Shown here: positions 56,027 through 64,000 of the stretch, piece by piece | Numbering within the stretch: position 1 is the stretch's first letter | How the letters are laid out: every line of letters starts with the position of its first letter | From: Vicinamibacterales bacterium | GTDB lineage: Bacteria > Acidobacteriota > Vicinamibacteria > Vicinamibacterales > UBA2999 | DNA length: 64,000 nucleotides | Reading direction: 5' to 3' | Assembly: GCA_030680175.1 (NCBI GenBank) | Contig: JAUXWO010000089.1 | Coordinates: forward strand, 20,687-84,686 | Notes under the pieces: generated by a model | The model's input: the letters and a program-made list of their open reading frames with translations, nothing else | Database searches by the model: none | Told to the model about the DNA's origin: nothing | Program-made: the position numbers and the translations under genes

Positions 56027-56632
56027 TCAGGAGGCCGCGTGCGTGCGCCGGGAGGCGGCGCGTGCCTTGGCGTCGCCCTTCAGTCGCAGGCGCATCGCGA
56101 CACGCTGTTCGGGCGCGGGAAGCGCGCACCTCTGCTCCGCGAGATGGTGGCGTATGCCAGGGCCGCACGCCGCCTCGGGCACGACGACGAAGCCGGCACG
56201 TTCGTAGTAGGGCCGGTTGAATGGCAAGTGGGCGTAGGTGGTGAGCCACAGCGCGCCGGCGCCCTGCGCCTCGGCCCAGGCGATCGCGCGCGCCAGCAGC
56301 GCACGGCCCACGCCACGCCGCATGGCAGCCGGGTGCACCGCCAGCTGATCGAGATACGGTGCGCCATCGACGAGGTCGAGCGCGGCGAAGCCCAGGGGGA
56401 CCCCGGCGGCGCTCACCGCGAGGAACGCGCGGGCCGCCTGCGCGGCCGCGAGCCAACGCGCGCGCTCGGCCTCGGCGAACGGATGTTCCTCCGTCACGCC
56501 GAGTGCCAGCCCATGCGCCGCGTACAGCGCCGACGCCTCGTCGTCGATCGCGACGAGCGTGTCGATCTCGTCCGGCCGGGCCGGACGGAGGGTCACACGG
56601 TGCGGGTCGATCGCAGGGTGTTCCGGGCGCAT
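56027..56632 (-). CDS. GNAT-family N-acetyltransferase
   Basis: 201 residues; acetyl-CoA binding motif A is YLDQLAVHPAAMRRGVGRALLA near residue 95, followed by TTYAHLPFNRPYYERAGFVV (motif B). Substrate is unknown. The C-terminal 25 residues are basic and Ala-rich. It is convergent with the M24 peptidase gene. Confidence 0.85.
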   Translation of the reverse strand: MRPEHPAIDPHRVTLRPARPDEIDTLVAIDDEASALYAAHGLALGVTEEHPFAEAERARWLAAAQAARAFLAVSAAGVPLGFAALDLVDGAPYLDQLAVHPAAMRRGVGRALLARAIAWAEAQGAGALWLTTYAHLPFNRPYYERAGFVVVPEAACGPGIRHHLAEQRCALPAPEQRVAMRLRLKGDAKARAASRRTHAAS

Positions 56633-56903
56633 GTCGCGCGTCCACGCGGCGGCGGCACCCGGGCCGGGGTACCGCCGCCCAGCTTACCGCGCTTCGCCGC
56701 GCCGGGCCGCGCGCCATCCCTCGTGTGGGGAATGTCGCTCGCGCGCGCGCGAACGACGGCCACGACCGTGGCGTGGGGAAGGACTCGACTCGGGACGAGC
56801 ATCGCTGACGGTGGGATTCGACGTCGCCAGCCGAGTCCGAAGGGCGACGGCGCGCCGCTGAATCCAGCCTCGACGCCATGAACGGAGACGAAGTCGGAGT
56901 GAA

Positions 56904-56924
56904 TGGCGGAGAGGGTGGGATTCG
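56904..56924 (-). other. tRNA-Ser 3'-end copy, probable attachment site
   Basis: On the minus strand the 21 bases end in CCCACCCTCTCCGCCA, the T-arm, acceptor and CCA end of a tRNA-Ser gene. Pairing with the expected T-stem and loop breaks off immediately upstream (plus-strand right side), so only the 3' end is here. A tyrosine integrase starts 135 bases further on, as usual for attachment sites. Confidence 0.7.
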
Positions 56925-57046
56925 GACCTTCACCGATTCGTTTATTCTTAAAGATTCAATTATATTGGCGCGATTAAAGCTATCGATGCAATAGAAGTCG
57001 TCGTTGCTGGAATAAAACTGGATGACGGATCCCAGCTCCGTCGCCG

Positions 57047-57052
57047 TATACT
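57047..57052 (+). promoter_or_regulatory. -10 element of a leaderless integrase transcript
   Basis: TATACT is followed by six bases and the integrase ATG, with TGACGG about 18 bases upstream as a weak -35. Transcription should begin at or next to the start codon. Confidence 0.45.
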
Positions 57053-57058
57053 GGAGGC

Positions 57059-58159
57059 ATGCCGGCGGGCAGTTTGACTCTCTGGCGGTGGCACTCCCGA
57101 AGCTGTCCACATCAGAAGAAGGGGCGCAGTTGGACCCGGTGCAAGTGTGCGATCTGGGCCCAGGGCTCGCTGGGGGGCGAGTGGATCAAGCGCTCGCTGA
57201 ACACCCGCGATTGGGCGACCGCCGCCGCCACCGTTCACGGCTGGGAGGCATCCGGTCAGATCGGCACGATCAAGCCTGAGCTGCCCACAGTCAGGGTCGC
57301 TGTTGAGAAGTTCCTCGACGAAGCCGCCGTCCGCAATCTGAAGGCAACAACCATCAAGAAGCGCCGTGAGCTGCTCGAAGGCAAGCTCCTGCCGTACTGC
57401 AAGAGCAAGGGATACCGGCACCTCAAGGATCTGACCGTCGAGCGCCTCCGCGACTTCCGCCGCGGCTGGCCGTATTCGCCGCTGTCCTCGGCGAAACGTC
57501 TCGAGTATCTCCGTGCGTTCCTCCGATCTTGTGTCGAAGCCGGATGGCTGGAGCAGAATCCTGCTGCAGCGTTGAAGGCGACGAAGGTTGTCCATCGGCC
57601 GACACTTCCGTTCGCCGACGATGAGGTCGAACGTCTCATTAAGGCGGCGCAGGTGATGGTGGACTTTGGACGCTACGGCCCTCGTATCGAGCCGATGATC
57701 CTGCTTCTCCGCAACTCCGGGCTTCGGATCCAGGACGCCGCGTGTCTTGAGCGCAGCCGGCTCGACGGCGACAAGGTCTTCCTGTACCAGCAGAAGACCG
57801 GAACGCCCGTCTACTGCCCGCTGCCCGAGGACGTCGTCAAGAAGCTGAACACAGTCGAGAACGAGAACAAACGCTACTTCTTCTATGACGGCACAAGCCA
57901 GCGCGAGAGCATGGTCAAGAGTTGGGATCGCGTATTCAAGAAGGTCGGCGAGAGGGCGGAGCCGCCAGTCGCGAACTGCCATCCCCACCGGTTCCGCGAT
58001 TCATTTGCTGTCTCGCTGCTCCTCAAAGGAGTCTCCCTTGACAGTGTGTCGAAGCTGCTGGGGCACAGCTCCATCAAGGTCACTGAGCGGCACTACTCGC
58101 CCTGGGTGAAGGCCCGACAAGAACAGCTGGAAGCGGAAGTGCGCCGGATTTGGGCGTAG
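57059..58159 (+). CDS. tyrosine recombinase/phage-type integrase
   Basis: 366 residues. N-terminal Cys/His cluster (SCPHQKKGRSWTRCKCAIW), a core-binding domain (about 75-170), and a catalytic domain with Arg in LRNSGLRIQDAACLE, Lys in YQQKTGTP, HPHRFRDSFA (HxxR), LGHSSIKVTERHYS (H and the nucleophile Tyr). All catalytic positions are present, so it may be active. It sits next to the tRNA-Ser copy and is the integrase of the element. Confidence 0.92.
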   Translation: MPAGSLTLWRWHSRSCPHQKKGRSWTRCKCAIWAQGSLGGEWIKRSLNTRDWATAAATVHGWEASGQIGTIKPELPTVRVAVEKFLDEAAVRNLKATTIKKRRELLEGKLLPYCKSKGYRHLKDLTVERLRDFRRGWPYSPLSSAKRLEYLRAFLRSCVEAGWLEQNPAAALKATKVVHRPTLPFADDEVERLIKAAQVMVDFGRYGPRIEPMILLLRNSGLRIQDAACLERSRLDGDKVFLYQQKTGTPVYCPLPEDVVKKLNTVENENKRYFFYDGTSQRESMVKSWDRVFKKVGERAEPPVANCHPHRFRDSFAVSLLLKGVSLDSVSKLLGHSSIKVTERHYSPWVKARQEQLEAEVRRIWA

Positions 58160-58296
58160 AACTGCGGTCGTCCTCTGGGCTGTGCACTAGCAGCCAAAGC
58201 GACCGCCAGCCAGTAGAATGGAAGGAACGCAGCGTGGTCCCGGCGGCCACCGTCAGCTCCTTCGCCCCGACATTAACACGGAGGACGACAGCGAAC

Positions 58297-59325
58297 GTGC
58301 CTGCCTCAACGGAAACGCGAACCTTCAAGACACTGCTCCAGCGCCTCTCAAGGGCCGGATTCAGCAAGGACTTCGTCCACTCCGCCCTTCTCCCCGACTG
58401 GTGGGACGAGGCGTGCGCTGACGATCCCGCGCTCGTGCAGGACTTCGAGTTCCGCGTCGCGCGCTTCCTTGGGAGCTCGCTTGATGCGGTGTCTGATCCA
58501 AACACGCCCCTGGCACCACTCGCCTATCCCGGTGCTCAACTCAGGCGTGTCCGCGACATCAGCCGTGATCGGCTGGCGGCCGCGATTCATGTGGCGACCC
58601 AAGTTGCGTCCGCAACTGTCCGCAATCTGAGGCAAACGCATCCGCCTCAGACTCTGCCGCTGTTTGGCTTGGCATGGCGAGAGCAGATCATCGGGCTTGG
58701 CACTGGGTTGCGGCTCGGCGACGTGCTTCGCGACCTCTGGACACGAGGCATCCCGGTCATTCCCTTGGACGTGCTTCCGGCTCCGTCATTTCAGGGAATG
58801 GCCTGCATCGTTGAGGGGCAGCCGGCGATCGTCATCGGCTACAAGCACGATGAGCCCGGTCGTGTGGCGTTCTTGATCGCGCATGAAGCCGCTCACATCG
58901 CGGCTAGTGATTGCGCTCCGGGTCAGCCCGTCGTTGATGGGGAGGACGAGATCAGGGACGATGCCGAGATCGAAGGTCGGGCGGACGCCTATGCCACGCG
59001 CGTCCTCATCGGCGGCGCGGAAGTGCCGGACGTCAACACGTCAGCCTCCAGAGACTTCAAGGACCTCGCGCGCCAGGCGAGCAAGATTGAGCGAGAGAGC
59101 GGTGCCGACGCGAGCACTGTCATCTTCGCGTGGGCCAGAAGGACTGGAGACTATGCGACCGCCACGATGGCAGTGAAGGCGCTCTATCGCAACGTTGGTG
59201 CCCGCCGGCAGCTGCGGGAGCACTTCGCGCAGCGCGTCAACATCGCCGACGCAAGCGAGACCGACCGAGCCCTATTGCTGCTGTGCGCTCCTGCTCCGTT
59301 GACGGTCAATGAAGGTTCTCGTTGA
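58297..59325 (+). CDS. ImmA/IrrE-type metallopeptidase protein
   Basis: 342 residues from GTG 58297; the frame is open further upstream, so the start is uncertain. The zinc motif FLIAHEAAHIAASD (HExxH-type HEAAH) near residue 195 is followed by an acidic EIRDDAEIEGRADAYATRVL that supplies the third ligand. The N-terminal helical part (about 15-110) has no recognised XRE helix-turn-helix. ImmA/IrrE peptidases often cleave repressors or activate toxins in phage-related modules. The PIN-like gene overlaps its end by 17 bases. Confidence 0.8.
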   Translation: MPASTETRTFKTLLQRLSRAGFSKDFVHSALLPDWWDEACADDPALVQDFEFRVARFLGSSLDAVSDPNTPLAPLAYPGAQLRRVRDISRDRLAAAIHVATQVASATVRNLRQTHPPQTLPLFGLAWREQIIGLGTGLRLGDVLRDLWTRGIPVIPLDVLPAPSFQGMACIVEGQPAIVIGYKHDEPGRVAFLIAHEAAHIAASDCAPGQPVVDGEDEIRDDAEIEGRADAYATRVLIGGAEVPDVNTSASRDFKDLARQASKIERESGADASTVIFAWARRTGDYATATMAVKALYRNVGARRQLREHFAQRVNIADASETDRALLLLCAPAPLTVNEGSR

Positions 59326-59917
59326 TACCGACGCGTTCTGTAAGCTCGGGCTGGCCGGCCTGCTGACAGACGCCGTGGCTCGCCTTGGAGCACAGCTCAC
59401 TGATTGCGAGAGGCTACCCGCCCTGCCATATATGCTGCGCCGTGGCAGTGTCCCGAAGCGCTTCGGCAAGGAGAACTGTGAACCACTGCTCGAGACCGCG
59501 GACGCGATTCCACCGCTCCAGGCGGCGACAAGCGAGTGGCTCGAGCGGTTCCTGCTCGTGCCGGGCATTGATCCAGGAGAGGCGCAGCTCTTCTCGGCCG
59601 CAGCCGACCAGAAGCTACTTGTGCTCTCTGGCGACAAACGGGCACTGCGTGCGCTCGGCAAGGTCGAAGGCGCCGCGCAAGCACTCTCAGGGCTCATCGT
59701 TACCCTCGAAGCAGTGCTGATAGCGCTCCATGATTCCATAGGGGCCGATGACCTACGGGCTCGCGTCGCTCCGCTTCGACCGCTTGATACGACTGTAGGG
59801 ATTTGCTTCTCTGAGGGCAACGCAGACCCGCTGCCCGCTCTCTGGTCATACTACGGCAGCCTCGCATCCGAAGTTGCGCCACTCTCACTGTGGCAACCTC
59901 CATCGAGAACGACATGA
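59309..59917 (+). CDS. PIN-like domain protein
   Basis: 202 residues. Features of a PIN nuclease fold: VLVDTDAFCKLGLAG at the N-terminus, an acidic GIDPGEAQLFSAAA in the middle and KLLVLSGDKRALRALG near residue 110, giving three candidate acidic metal ligands. It is wedged between the peptidase (17-base overlap) and the T4-beta-family gene (ATGA overlap), so all three are expressed together. A nuclease effector is plausible. Confidence 0.65.
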   Translation: MKVLVDTDAFCKLGLAGLLTDAVARLGAQLTDCERLPALPYMLRRGSVPKRFGKENCEPLLETADAIPPLQAATSEWLERFLLVPGIDPGEAQLFSAAADQKLLVLSGDKRALRALGKVEGAAQALSGLIVTLEAVLIALHDSIGADDLRARVAPLRPLDTTVGICFSEGNADPLPALWSYYGSLASEVAPLSLWQPPSRTT

Positions 59918-60975
59918 CATTTGGCGCCAACCACTACGTGCCGATTCTGAAGGTCAAACAAGGTGAGAAGGCCGCCCTGTCTCGTGTGGCTGACGCGCTC
60001 GTCCCTCGAATCACGCCGCTACTCGAGATCGTCGAGCGCACAGGTGGCAAAGGTATCGACAAACATATCGAGACGGCGTTCAAGGGGCTTCGCGATGCCG
60101 TGAGTTCGTATCCTCGCTGCTTCATCGACACGCGCGAGATCGAGACGGACGGGTCAGCAGCGGCGCACGCAGTCTTCAGCCGCGCCAAGGCGGCTGGCAT
60201 GGTTTTCACACCAGTCACTGGCGTTACCCGTACGGTGGATGTCGGCCCTGCCCTGGAACACAGGGACCACGGAATCGGGCTTCGACTGACCAGGGCAGAG
60301 TTCGAAGCGGGTCAGCTACCGTCGGCCATTCCCGCGTTTCTCGGCACCCACGAACTGTCCCTTAGCGACGTCGACCTCATCGTCGACCTGGGTACCGTTG
60401 CGGAGATGATCGTCGACGGTATCGCTGCTCTCACGAACGCATTCCTCGCGGACGTACCGAATCATCAGGATTGGCGTACGTTCACCGTATCCGCCTCCGC
60501 GTTTCCAGTCAGCATGGGAGGCGTCGACCGACACTCCCACGATCTCGTCGAGCGCTCGGACTGGCTCTCGTGGCGAGATCATCTTCATTCGGCCCGCCAC
60601 TCGCTAGTCAGACTCCCCACGTACAGCGACTACGCGATTCAGCACCCACTTGGGGTAGAAGGCTTTGATTTCAGATTCATGCAAGTCTCCGCGGCTATTC
60701 GCTACACGACGTCGGAACACTGGCTGCTCGTGAAGGGCGAGAGTACGCGCTCGGTCGCTCCGAGTTCACAGTTTCCTGCGCTCGCGACTCGCCTCGTCTA
60801 TGGTCACCTGAAGCAGCATTTTGCTGGCTCGGACCATTGCGTGGGCTGTCAGTCGATGAAGGCCGCCGCGGATGGAGCGAGCGGGTACGGTTCGGCGGGA
60901 GCATGGCGAAGGCTTGGCACCATTCACCATCTCTCAGCGGTCATGCAAGGGCTTCAGAACCTGAATTGGCCTTGA
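59914..60975 (+). CDS. T4 beta-protein-family protein
   Basis: 353 residues from ATG 59914 (overlapping the PIN-like stop). The opening HYVPILKVKQGEKAAL and RITPLLEIVER, with a later FIDTREIE and a C-terminal FPALATRLVYGHLKQHF, match the Beta family named after a phage T4 protein and found in bacterial defence islands. Biochemical activity is unknown. Its 3' end overlaps the convergent sce7726-like gene by 35 bases. Confidence 0.68.
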   Translation: MTFGANHYVPILKVKQGEKAALSRVADALVPRITPLLEIVERTGGKGIDKHIETAFKGLRDAVSSYPRCFIDTREIETDGSAAAHAVFSRAKAAGMVFTPVTGVTRTVDVGPALEHRDHGIGLRLTRAEFEAGQLPSAIPAFLGTHELSLSDVDLIVDLGTVAEMIVDGIAALTNAFLADVPNHQDWRTFTVSASAFPVSMGGVDRHSHDLVERSDWLSWRDHLHSARHSLVRLPTYSDYAIQHPLGVEGFDFRFMQVSAAIRYTTSEHWLLVKGESTRSVAPSSQFPALATRLVYGHLKQHFAGSDHCVGCQSMKAAADGASGYGSAGAWRRLGTIHHLSAVMQGLQNLNWP

Positions 60976-61567
60976 GCCTGTCGCGAACGGCCGCGGCGAT
61001 TTCGCCTACGGAAAGGCACTCACAAACACGGTCCCACAGGACTCGTCTTGGCTTGCCCCGCATGCCTCTCGCCGCGCCGTGCTCTTCCAAGAGCGCGAGC
61101 GCTTGCCCTGACCAGAGGAGTTCCGCAAGCATCCGTGCATTCCGCTGAGGGTTCAACCTCGACCGACGGAGCGTTGTGAACCGAAGTCCGGTCGGCTTGC
61201 TGGAGACGCGGACGACACCCCACCACTCGGGCACCAGTGACGTCGCAAGAGGAGCAAAGCGCTCGCCCACGACCAGCGTCGCGCGGTCAAGCACCTGGCT
61301 GTACAAATCCACCTGCGTGGCGAGCCGCTTCAGACTGTCCCTGTCCGATTTGATCTCGAAGCCGTGCAATGAGCCGTTGACCACCGCGAGGTCGACCCTC
61401 ACCCTACCGCGGCAGAGGCCCAATTCCTCGATCAGGACGGTGTCGGCCTCCTCGGCGTGCTGTCGGCGCAAGCGGTCGCGGAGCACTGGCCTGATCATGG
61501 CGTCCAGAATGCCGGGCCGGTGGGTCCCCTTCGCTTCCGGCCTTGCCGTGGCGCTCTTGTTCTCCAT
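60941..61567 (-). CDS. sce7726-family protein (PD-(D/E)xK-like fold)
   Basis: 208 residues from ATG 61567. The core RVRVDLAVVN followed by HGFEIKSDRDSLKRLATQ and VLDRATLVVGERF carries the D...ExK arrangement of restriction-type nucleases and is the hallmark of sce7726-family proteins. These commonly neighbour beta-family-like proteins (such as sce7725). It is tail-to-tail with the beta-family gene, so expression of both could interfere by antisense transcription. Confidence 0.72.
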   Translation of the reverse strand: MENKSATARPEAKGTHRPGILDAMIRPVLRDRLRRQHAEEADTVLIEELGLCRGRVRVDLAVVNGSLHGFEIKSDRDSLKRLATQVDLYSQVLDRATLVVGERFAPLATSLVPEWWGVVRVSSKPTGLRFTTLRRSRLNPQRNARMLAELLWSGQALALLEEHGAARGMRGKPRRVLWDRVCECLSVGEIAAAVRDRLKANSGSEALA

Positions 61568-62360
61568 GCCGTGTTCGGAATCGTAGTCCAGAATTCGATT
61601 CTCCACTAGAGGTTCCCAGCTACTCAGGGCTGAGCTCCGCGGGACGGCGTCGCCGACGGTGAGCAGATGCAAGAGCCCCGTGTCGGCTGAGCCCCTCCGG
61701 AGCCTGGATATCGACCGACATTTGGGCGGCACATTCCTCCGCCTTGCCGAGCGCGCGGCTGTAGAGCGGGCGGGTCCCATCGATCAGGTCAAAGCTCGAT
61801 CCCTCGCGCAGCGGCCATCTGCCCGAGTTGTTGTTCCAGCCTCACCAGGGCCCAATCGCGCGCATGCACGGGATGCCTGCCGTCCGCTCGACCAGCCGGA
61901 GGGCGCTCACGCCGACCGACCGCGGAGACATCCCGCTTCGTGCGTCCGTGCGCCGTGCCCCGACGACGTTGACACCGTGAACCGCGCCGCACCCTCGGAC
62001 GCCGCGCGTGCTGACCCACGGCGACGTTCGTTCAGCGACTGAAAGAAGTTGACGCGACGACGCGGCAGTTTTACGATTGTTTGGTAGAGGCGCGGCACAT
62101 AGGCGAACGGTAAGAATAGCCACAGAACAAGCGACCCCCTGTCTTGAGCAGTCACCAGGCCACAAAGAGCCACCAGACGTAAAGCCAAGCCCATCAGCGT
62201 CGCCAAAGAACGGCTTCCCACACCCAGCCCTCATAAGCCCGCACGATTCCTCTGAACCTGGGTCACCGCACCCCGGAGCAGCGACTCAGCATCACTCGGC
62301 GTTCACTTCGGTCATATCCACTTTTCGCTTTCCGGGGGAGCACGGGAAAGGTGTGTACAC
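61568..62360. other. mostly gene-poor stretch
   Basis: Only the weakly supported minus-strand membrane ORF at 61907-62221 lies here. Base composition is lower in GC than the chromosome and codon use is mixed. Confidence 0.4.
61907..62221 (-). CDS. possible small two-span membrane protein
   Basis: 104 residues whose first 65 look membrane-like: LATLMGLALRLVALCGLVTA and SLVLWLFLPFAYVPRLYQTI, then a basic KLPRRRVNFFQSLNERRRGS. Codon use is similar to the neighbouring zinc-ribbon gene. There is no clear ribosome-binding site and the C-terminal third is unconvincing, so it may be spurious. Confidence 0.33.
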   Translation of the reverse strand: MGSRSLATLMGLALRLVALCGLVTAQDRGSLVLWLFLPFAYVPRLYQTIVKLPRRRVNFFQSLNERRRGSARAASEGAARFTVSTSSGHGARTHEAGCLRGRSA

Positions 62361-62723
62361 ATGACGAAGATCAAGACACTCAGGGTTCCTCCAGGAAAGC
62401 TACTGATATTTGCCCCGGAGTGCTTTTGCTTCAAGTGCAGGCGCGTCACTCGCAAAGTCATTGTCCAAAGTCGGCGGGGCGGATTCGTCGCACAAGATTG
62501 TGAATCGTGCGGTGGGTCACGCTATCTCTCCCCAAGCCAACTACCAGCATTGACATGCACGAAATGCCGCCGCGCCCTTGCGAATTATCGTGACCACTAC
62601 AGCAACTACGCTTACCGGTGCGTGCCCTGCGGCGTTCAATTTCGGCTGGCGGACGTGGTTCCCAGCTGGCAGGAACTTAGTTTCGACTTCGACGGGCTTG
62701 CAATCGATCCTGATTACCGGTGA
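62361..62723 (+). CDS. double zinc-ribbon hypothetical protein
   Basis: 120 residues with four Cys pairs forming two zinc ribbons: CFKCRR with CESCGG (about 22-52), and CTKCRR with CVPCG (about 68-92). A tryptophan-containing acidic tail follows. Its GC content is lower than the chromosomal genes, and it sits inside the integrated element. Function is unknown; nucleic-acid or protein contacts are typical of such ribbons. Confidence 0.6.
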   Translation: MTKIKTLRVPPGKLLIFAPECFCFKCRRVTRKVIVQSRRGGFVAQDCESCGGSRYLSPSQLPALTCTKCRRALANYRDHYSNYAYRCVPCGVQFRLADVVPSWQELSFDFDGLAIDPDYR

Positions 62724-63062
62724 CCGAACGACGGCGGGGCGCAAACGGAGACCGACCGGCTTGTCGGGGCCCTCCGTTCAACCCAAAGTAAGTTCTTGGC
62801 CGATGAGCCCAACCTGTTGGCGCTGACACCGGGACTGCTTGTCCCAGCGTCGGTCAACGATGTGCTGCGGGTAGTGGTCGTGACTCGGCCGGTGATTGCG
62901 CTCTGTACATGAAGGCAGCCGGCCGCTCAGCGACCGGTGGTTAGAGTCCCCGGACGTGGTGGAACCTCGGTAGGGTCACCGGCGTAGACAACGTCGAGGG
63001 CCATCGTGCATCGTTCCGTGAGTTCTTCGGGCAGAAGAGCACACACGGAGGGTGGACACACG
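62724..63062. other. intergenic stretch with IS256-type element 5' end
   Basis: No gene. The left end of the IS256-family element must lie here, perhaps near the GGTTAGAGTCCCCGGACGTG at 62940-62959, but its inverted partner is outside the window so the boundary cannot be set. Confidence 0.35.
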
Positions 63063-63859
63063 ATGGCCAAGAGCAGGATGGATCTGAACGCGTTCGTTGG
63101 CAAGCTCCTCGAAGAGCAGGACGGCGACGTGTTGCGCGAGGGGATTCGGGTGCTGTCGCAGGCCCTGATGGAGACGGAGGTCGCCGGGCTCATCGGGGCC
63201 GAGCGCCACGAGCGGACGGGCGAGCGGGCCACGTATCGCACCGGCTACCGGACGCGCACGTGGGACACGCGGATGGGCACGATCGAGCTGGCCATCCCGA
63301 AGGTGCGCACGGGGACGTACTTCCCGTCCCTGCTGCAGCCGCATCGCCGAGCCGAGCATGCGCTGCTGGCCGTGGTGCAGGAAGCGTACGTCCACGGCGT
63401 CTCGACGCGGAAGGTCGATGACCTCGTCAAGACCCTCGGCGTGGACGGGATCTCGAAGTCGGAAGTCTCCCGGATCTCTGCCGAGCTCGACACGGCCGTC
63501 ACGGCCTTTCGGACACGGACGCTCGCCGGCGAGCATCGCTACCTGTGGGTCGTCGCGACGTACCACAAGGTGCGGGTGGACGGGCGCGTCCTGAGCCAGG
63601 CCACGGTAGTCGCGGTCGGGATCACGAGCGAGGGCGACCGCCAGGTCCTGGGCGTCGATGTCGGGCCGTCGGAGGATCGCGCCTTCTGGACCGCGTTCCT
63701 GCGGAGCTTGGTGAAGCGGGGCCTGAAGGGCGTACGGCTCGTCATTTCTGATGCGCACGAGGGGCTGAAGCAGGCCATCAGCACGGTGCTGACCGGGACG
63801 ACGTGGCAGCGCTGCCGTGTGCACTTCATGCGGAACCTGCTGGCGACCGTGCCCCATGG
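63063..63859 (+). pseudogene. IS256-family transposase, interrupted by an IS3-family element
   Basis: The frame from ATG 63063 encodes the N-terminal 265 residues of an IS256/Mutator-type DDE transposase: EVAGLIGAERHERTGERATY, YRTGYRTRTWDTRMGTIELA, KVDDLVKTLGVDGISKSEVS and VISDAHEGLKQAI, with WQRCRVHFMRNLLA near the end. The position normally reading WLDATY reads WVVATYHKVR. Homology stops at VPHG (63859), where an IS3-type end begins. Confidence 0.85.
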
Positions 63860-64000
63860 TGACGTCCCCCCGCTTTCAGTAGCGGATCTGTTTAGAGTCC
63901 GGCAGTTACTTTCGCCGTCTTCGACTTCGCCGTCAACTGCTGAGCGTAGGCGGCGGGCGTCAGCCCGCCGAGCCCCTTCTTCGGGCGTTCCTCGTTGTAC
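63860..64000 (-). mobile_element. terminal part of an IS3-family insertion sequence
   Basis: The boundary TGACGTCCCCCCGCTTTCAG at 63860 has the 5'-TG expected of IS3-type ends and interrupts the IS256 transposase frame. The preceding CATGG may hold the target duplication. The other end is outside the window. Confidence 0.75.
63892..63999 (-). CDS. C-terminal end of an IS3-family transposase
   Basis: 35 residues before TAA: YNEERPKKGLGGLTPAAYAQ continued by QLTAKSKTAK and VTAGL. YNxxRPHxxLGGLTPxxY is the conserved C-terminus of the IS3 OrfB integrase; here the usual His is Lys. The rest of the gene lies beyond the window. Confidence 0.82.
   Translation of the reverse strand, partial: YNEERPKKGLGGLTPAAYAQQLTAKSKTAKVTAGL

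Larger units (their letters stand above)
56633..57058. other. intergenic stretch at element boundary
   Basis: Contains no gene. GC content drops sharply after about 56935 (AT-rich run near 56940-56980), consistent with crossing from chromosome into an integrated element at the tRNA-Ser 3'-end copy. Confidence 0.5.

Overview
The window is high-GC DNA with dense gene packing, many ATGA or GTGA start/stop overlaps and several alternative start codons. The gene set (DUF2934, DUF4389, a periplasmic peptidase/beta-propeller/barrel fusion, orphan HgdB/HgdC-like proteins) suggests an environmental Acidobacteriota, perhaps Vicinamibacteria. That placement is an inference from gene style; no rRNA or marker gene is present.

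Layout. 1-16.2 kb: metallopeptidase fragment, methyltransferase, an autoregulated-looking MarR/protoglobin/redoxin operon, cytochrome c, DUF4389 membrane protein, tRNA-Arg, DUF2934, HhH protein, cyclopropane synthase plus flavoprotein, RtcB plus archease, a 1010-residue secreted peptidase/propeller/barrel protein and a Crp-type regulator. 16.2-17.0 kb: tandem MITE-like repeats beside a ppsA fragment. 17.0-41.0 kb: a stress/energy island with a hydrolase and phosphoribosyltransferase, PRPP synthetase, HPF-cold-shock fusion, HgdB/HgdC-like pair, CBS proteins, alpha-glucan phosphorylase, an acyl-CoA ligase/2-oxoacid dehydrogenase E1-E2/ACP operon, UspA, GroEL, Hsp20, an NtrC-type regulator and a histidine kinase. 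I read seven sigma-54-type -24/-12 elements in front of its transcription units, so the NtrC-type protein probably drives a coherent regulon.

41.2-44.4 kb: a MacB/DevABC-type exporter (ATPase, permease, membrane-fusion protein). 44.8-53.6 kb: a Crp/Fnr regulator divergent from a redox operon (membrane cytochrome-like protein, NasA/NapA-like molybdoenzyme, four-cluster ferredoxin, Rieske protein, DUF6755-like protein, SLAC1/TehA channel), then a sulfide:quinone-reductase-like flavoprotein flanked by two small proteins. 53.7-56.6 kb: a HEPN/MNT toxin-antitoxin pair, a secreted M24 peptidase and a GNAT protein.

56.9 kb to the end: an integrated element with lower GC in places. It starts at a 21-bp copy of a tRNA-Ser 3' end followed by a tyrosine integrase. 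Its cargo is an ImmA/IrrE-type peptidase, a PIN-like protein and a T4-beta-family protein in one overlapping operon, closed by a convergent sce7726-like nuclease-fold gene. This is a candidate defence cassette. The window ends in an IS256-family transposase gene interrupted by an IS3-family element.

Two repeat families stand out: a 107-111 bp MITE-like element bounded by CTAG (four full and two truncated copies), and a 230-240 bp duplicated leader that carries a ribosome-binding site and start codon into two unrelated genes.
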